Program-made: the position numbers and the translations under genes | Shown: piece by piece, positions 61,091 to 64,000 of the stretch | Layout: each line of letters starts with the position of its first letter | How positions within the stretch are numbered: the first letter of the stretch is position 1 | DNA from: Bacteroidota bacterium | Lineage (GTDB): Bacteria; Bacteroidota; Bacteroidia; Bacteroidales; F082 | NCBI GenBank assembly: GCA_013203805.1 | Contig: JABMPH010000504.1 | Span: 1-64,000 of the forward strand | DNA: 64,000 nucleotides | Direction of reading: 5' to 3' | The notes under the pieces: model-generated | The model's database searches: none | The model's input: the letters and a program-made list of their open reading frames with translations, nothing else | Told to the model about the DNA's origin: nothing

Positions 61091-62632
61091 TCAATCCTCC
61101 TTTATTTTTGATTCCTTAACAATCTGTGCCAACATAATTTTTATTTCAGCAATTAGCAATGTTGTAAATGTAATTGCGAAAATCACAAAAGTTGTAATTA
61201 CGCTTTTATGATCGATATTTGAAACGGCACTTAATGTCGGCATTAGATCTTGCACAACCCATGGCTGACGTCCAAATTCTGCAACTATCCATCCTGCCTG
61301 TTGTGCAATATAGGCCAGTGGAATTGACCAAAGCGCAATATAATTGAGCCACCTTGCTTTATAAATGTCTTTTTTAAATATGAAATAAATAATGACAATA
61401 AATAAAAGAAAAAATGAAGTTCCCAGGCCTACCATTGTGTGGAATGCATAAAATGTAACCGGCACATTGGGCACAATATTGTATGGATCATTATAATAAC
61501 CATATCCAAAGTACTTATAATTACCTCTGAATTTTTCCAATTCAATGGACGCTGCATTTTTGTCACCAGCTTCCTTTGCCTTTTTGTAGTTGCTTAATGC
61601 AGTTATGGCAATCTTTCCTTGTTTTATTCTTTCGTAATATGAAACTATTCCATATTCCTTATTACCTCTTACCAGATCGTTAACTCCCGGCACAAATGCA
61701 TTTGGATCGAGAGCAGCCATATATGACAATAAATTAGGAATCTCAATTTTAAAGGCAAAGTCAGCTCTCTTAGGATTTTCTTTTGTCGGTGTCTTTTGCA
61801 TAAAACCAACTACAACCAATGGGGCATTTTGTTCTCCATTGTATAGTCCTTCCATAGCTGCAAATTTCATGGGCTGATCTCTAAATACGGTTCGTGCCGA
61901 CTCATCACCTGTCATTAACATAAAGATGGCTGATAATAATCCAAAAACAGCTCCAATAACCATGCTTTTTTTAGCAAATATGACCCTTCGGTTTTTTAGT
62001 AAAAACCAGGCACTAACCCCAACAACAAAAATTGCGGATAGCACATAAGCTGAGGTTATGGTATGCAAAAACTTATTAATTGCGGTGGGTGAAAAAAGCA
62101 CATCCCAGAAATTATTCATCTCATTCCGTGCTGTATCTGGATTAAATGTCATACCAACAGGATTTTGCATCCATGCATTAGCTACAAGTATCCATAATGC
62201 CGACAGGTTTGACCCTATGGCCACCAGCCATGCCGATAGCAGATGGAATTTTTTACTAACACGTCCCCAACCAAAAAACAGTATGGCAATAAATGTTGAC
62301 TCGAGGAAAAACGCAAGTATTCCTTCTATTGCAAGGGGAGCTCCAAAAATATCCCCCACAAACCATGAATAATTTGACCAGTTGGTTCCAAACTCAAACT
62401 CAAGTATAATACCTGTCGCTACACCTATGGCGAAGTTTATTCCAAAAAGGGTCATCCAGAATTTTGTGATTTTCTTCCATTGCTCATCGCCTGTTCGTAC
62501 ATATAAGCTCATCATTATAGCAACAATAAATGACATTCCTAAAGTAAGAGGTACGAAAATCCAGTGATACATAGCAGTTAATGCAAATTGAGCCCGTGAC
62601 CAATCAACAAGTGCTAAATCAAAATTCTCCAT
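61091..62632 (-). CDS. cydA: Cytochrome bd ubiquinol oxidase subunit I
   Basis: 513 residues, the haem-binding subunit. Marks are WSRAQFALTAMYHWIFVPLT (axial His near residue 23), GVATGIILEFEFGTNWSNYS, FFLESTFIAILFFGWGRVS, NAWMQNPVGM, MKFAAMEGLYN and the GRQPWVVQ motif near residue 440 that marks the quinol side. The Q-loop is the Bacteroidota type; a segment of about 80 residues after AAMEGLYN differs from the E. coli sequence. The operon order is DUF4492, cydA, cydB, then the 36-codon ORF. Inner-membrane enzyme for low-oxygen respiration. Confidence 0.96.
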   Translation of the reverse strand: MENFDLALVDWSRAQFALTAMYHWIFVPLTLGMSFIVAIMMSLYVRTGDEQWKKITKFWMTLFGINFAIGVATGIILEFEFGTNWSNYSWFVGDIFGAPLAIEGILAFFLESTFIAILFFGWGRVSKKFHLLSAWLVAIGSNLSALWILVANAWMQNPVGMTFNPDTARNEMNNFWDVLFSPTAINKFLHTITSAYVLSAIFVVGVSAWFLLKNRRVIFAKKSMVIGAVFGLLSAIFMLMTGDESARTVFRDQPMKFAAMEGLYNGEQNAPLVVVGFMQKTPTKENPKRADFAFKIEIPNLLSYMAALDPNAFVPGVNDLVRGNKEYGIVSYYERIKQGKIAITALSNYKKAKEAGDKNAASIELEKFRGNYKYFGYGYYNDPYNIVPNVPVTFYAFHTMVGLGTSFFLLFIVIIYFIFKKDIYKARWLNYIALWSIPLAYIAQQAGWIVAEFGRQPWVVQDLMPTLSAVSNIDHKSVITTFVIFAITFTTLLIAEIKIMLAQIVKESKIKED

Positions 62633-62639
62633 AATATGG

Positions 62640-62852
62640 CTATTTAATATTGGTAATTTGTTCTAAAACATGATTACTACGCTCTTCATCAGTGCTAAAA
62701 TTTGTTTGTAAAATATTGGGGAAAAAGAATATTTTTAGTATTACAAACATGACGAAAAGCTTAATCAGAATTATTAACCACAGTTTTTTGCCTATGGTCA
62801 TATTCCGAAATCCATCTATGTAAAATCTTAGTATCCTTTGTAAAAAACCCAT
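62640..62852 (-). CDS. DUF4492 membrane protein, first gene of the cyd operon
   Basis: 70 residues from ATG at 62850-62852; 9 more codons upstream are open, but MGFLQRILRFYIDGFRNMTI is the usual family start. One hydrophobic helix (about 24-43, LWLIILIKLFVMFVILKIFF) follows an amphipathic N terminus. DUF4492 is regularly found directly before cydA in Bacteroidota and may help assembly of the bd oxidase; this is inferred from its position. It ends 7 bases before the cydA start. Confidence 0.88.
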   Translation of the reverse strand: MGFLQRILRFYIDGFRNMTIGKKLWLIILIKLFVMFVILKIFFFPNILQTNFSTDEERSNHVLEQITNIK

Positions 62853-62876
62853 ACTTTGAAAAGAGTAATATATTAA

Positions 62877-62884
62877 CAAATATA
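62877..62884 (-). promoter_or_regulatory. Possible -7 promoter element of the cyd operon
   Basis: On the minus strand TATATTTG fits TAnnTTTG and lies 24 bases before the DUF4492 ATG at 62852. A -33 TTTG was not found at 19 bases. Confidence 0.4.
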
Positions 62885-63051
62885 TAACATATTTAAAACC
62901 CTTGTATGTGTTTGTTGAAAAGTGATGATTAAAAAATAATGATCTTGTGAAAGGAAGGCTTTGGTAACCCCAAAGATGTATTCAATGGAATAAGAGTTGT
63001 TATGGAAAGGAAACTAACTATCTAAATCGTTTTTTTTATGATATCAATTTA

Positions 63052-63435
63052 TTAATACATGGTATTCCCATTGGCTGAAAAATCAGGTATTTGCTGCATG
63101 GAGTCCCAGTGTTCTACTATTTTCCCGTTTTCGTCAAACCTGAAAAAATCCATGGTTACATATTGATCATTTTCAGGCCACTGTTGATGCGTATGAATAG
63201 CTACCATATTTCCTTCTGCTACAGCTCTTAAAAACTCAATACTTTTATTTGGGTATTCTGTTGCCATTTTTTCAAAATATTCAATGAAAGGTTCGACTCC
63301 GTTTCCAACTAAAGGATTGTGCTGTATGTATTTGTTTCCTATATATAAGCCAACTGCTTTGCGAGGGTTGCCGTTATATTACATTCTATAAAATTCGATG
63401 GCGTTACTTTTGTTTTTTTCGAGATCCAGATTCAT
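63052..63435 (-). pseudogene. SnoaL-like polyketide-cyclase-fold protein with an in-frame stop
   Basis: The frame from ATG at 63433-63435 reads MNLDLEKNKSNAIEFYRM, TAA at 63379-63381, then YNGNPRKAVGLYIGNKYIQH, NPLVGNGVEPFIEYFEKMAT, RAVAEGNMVAIHTHQQWPEN and DFFRFDENGKIVEHWDSMQQ. The pieces before and after the stop match the SnoaL/NTF2-like family in register, so a single nonsense codon breaks an otherwise full gene of about 127 codons. A shorter product from ATG at 63267 (71 residues) would lack the first half of the fold. Members bind or convert small molecules; no further assignment. Confidence 0.7.
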
Positions 63436-63509
63436 AATCATTATTATTTATTGATTAAATACAGATGTATGATATCTATTTAAATGAGAATAGAGATTAT
63501 CTAAATAAC

Positions 63510-64000
63510 CTAATTTACCAAAGGTTCAATACTAAGTACCAGTATCATTATTAATACAAAATAGTTAATCCTCATAAAATAATAGAATGGGTTAAAGTTT
63601 TGAGTACGAGGGTTGAGTAATTTTGAGAAAACAGCTATTAGCCATATTGATGCTACCAATATCATTATTTTAAATATTAGAAGGCTAATTAGTCCTGACA
63701 TTGCAACCATTAAAGCTGATACTGCGGTGGCAACCGTCCATAAAAATGTGGAATTTTTTACTTGTTGCTTGCTTATTTTGGAGGTAATTGATGGGAAACC
63801 AGCTTTGTTATATTCCTCACCATATTTAAGCATCAGTAGCCAAAAATGAGGAACCTGCCACATAAAGAAGAAAAGACCCAGGACCATAGCTTTTGGATCA
63901 AGAAGACTTCCCCCGGCAGCAACCCATCCAACCAGTGGTGGGATTGCACCAATAACACTTCCCGGAATTACAGCAAATGCGGTTTTGCGTTTTAGTGGAG
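63510..64000 (-). CDS. ctaB: Heme O synthase (protoheme IX farnesyltransferase), 5' end outside window
   Basis: About 163 codons of the C-terminal part. It attaches farnesyl to haem b, giving haem O for cytochrome oxidases. Motifs are SVIGAIPPLVGWVAAGGSLL and LGLFFFMWQVPHFWLLML, followed by YGEEYNKAGFPSI; the end is four hydrophobic helices. The frame is open to the edge of the window, so the first half of the gene, with the NDxxD prenyl-binding motif, lies outside. It implies a haem-copper oxidase in the same genome in addition to cytochrome bd. Confidence 0.93.
   Translation of the reverse strand, partial: PLKRKTAFAVIPGSVIGAIPPLVGWVAAGGSLLDPKAMVLGLFFFMWQVPHFWLLMLKYGEEYNKAGFPSITSKISKQQVKNSTFLWTVATAVSALMVAMSGLISLLIFKIMILVASIWLIAVFSKLLNPRTQNFNPFYYFMRINYFVLIMILVLSIEPLVN

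Noticed and set aside
1-64000. TAA reassigned to Gln as an explanation of the in-frame stops
   Set aside because: Most intact genes in the window end in TAA at the family-expected C terminus, so a general reassignment is not possible.

Overview
The window comes from an AT-rich member of the Bacteroidota, probably a free-living or marine Bacteroidales/Marinilabiliales-type organism. The evidence is the run of large secreted proteins that end in type IX secretion system (T9SS) type A sorting domains, the TTTG / TAnnTTTG promoter elements, the cydAB operon led by a DUF4492 gene, and lineage-typical gene pairs (aroE with DUF368, ECF sigma factor with a head-GIN protein). No rRNA, tRNA, CRISPR array, insertion sequence or prophage was recognised.

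Layout. 1-4203: the end of a coiled-coil protein, a decayed WD40-like (PD40) gene, then a minus-strand run of a FISUMP/T9SS protein, three very small proteins (two membrane-anchored) and a serine beta-lactamase-fold hydrolase. 4427-7094: LytS-type kinase, LytTR regulator and CutC. 7235-19308: a secreted-protein island with a long T9SS protein split by a nonsense codon, a BNR/PKD giant, two tandem BNR-like cargo genes plus the decayed remnant of a third, and a TPR histidine kinase whose NarL-type response regulator has lost its DNA-binding half. 19423-31556: housekeeping genes (TlpA-like lipoprotein, folA, thyA, nucleoside permease, bifunctional-nuclease family protein, membrane pyrophosphatase, gcvP, aroE, DUF368). 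31809-38898: DUF2271 T9SS protein, B12-binding radical SAM enzyme, GH2 beta-mannosidase, porin-like protein and cold-shock protein. 39177-42277: ECF sigma operon with a membrane partner and two envelope adhesin-like proteins. 42368-48982: SpoIIAA-like protein, HD hydrolase, DUF5916 outer-membrane protein, dihydrolipoyl dehydrogenase, ene-reductase. 49181-59492: three more large T9SS proteins and rsmE. 59802-64000: cytochrome bd operon (DUF4492-cydA-cydB plus a 36-codon membrane ORF), a broken SnoaL-like gene and the end of the heme O synthase gene.

How the genes work together. Respiratory genes (cydAB, ctaB), the proton/sodium pyrophosphatase and gcvP suggest a facultative or microaerobic heterotroph. 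The folA, thyA and nucleoside permease genes form a thymidylate/nucleoside neighbourhood. A large share of the coding capacity is T9SS cargo (nine genes and one remnant) with beta-propeller, PKD, CARDB, GEVED and beta-helix folds, and two sensor systems lie beside it.

The most notable signals are: (1) a cluster of otherwise intact reading frames interrupted by single in-frame stop codons, at least two of them fitting CAA(Gln)->TAA; (2) a deletion-like junction that truncates both a response regulator and a T9SS cargo gene; (3) unannotated small proteins, especially a CydX-like ORF after cydB and a three-gene small-protein cassette; (4) a sequence-divergent membrane pyrophosphatase; (5) a seven-repeat, propeller-like T9SS protein; and (6) a tetranucleotide repeat upstream of a 1382-residue surface protein. 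All family assignments come from reading the sequence; no database search was run.
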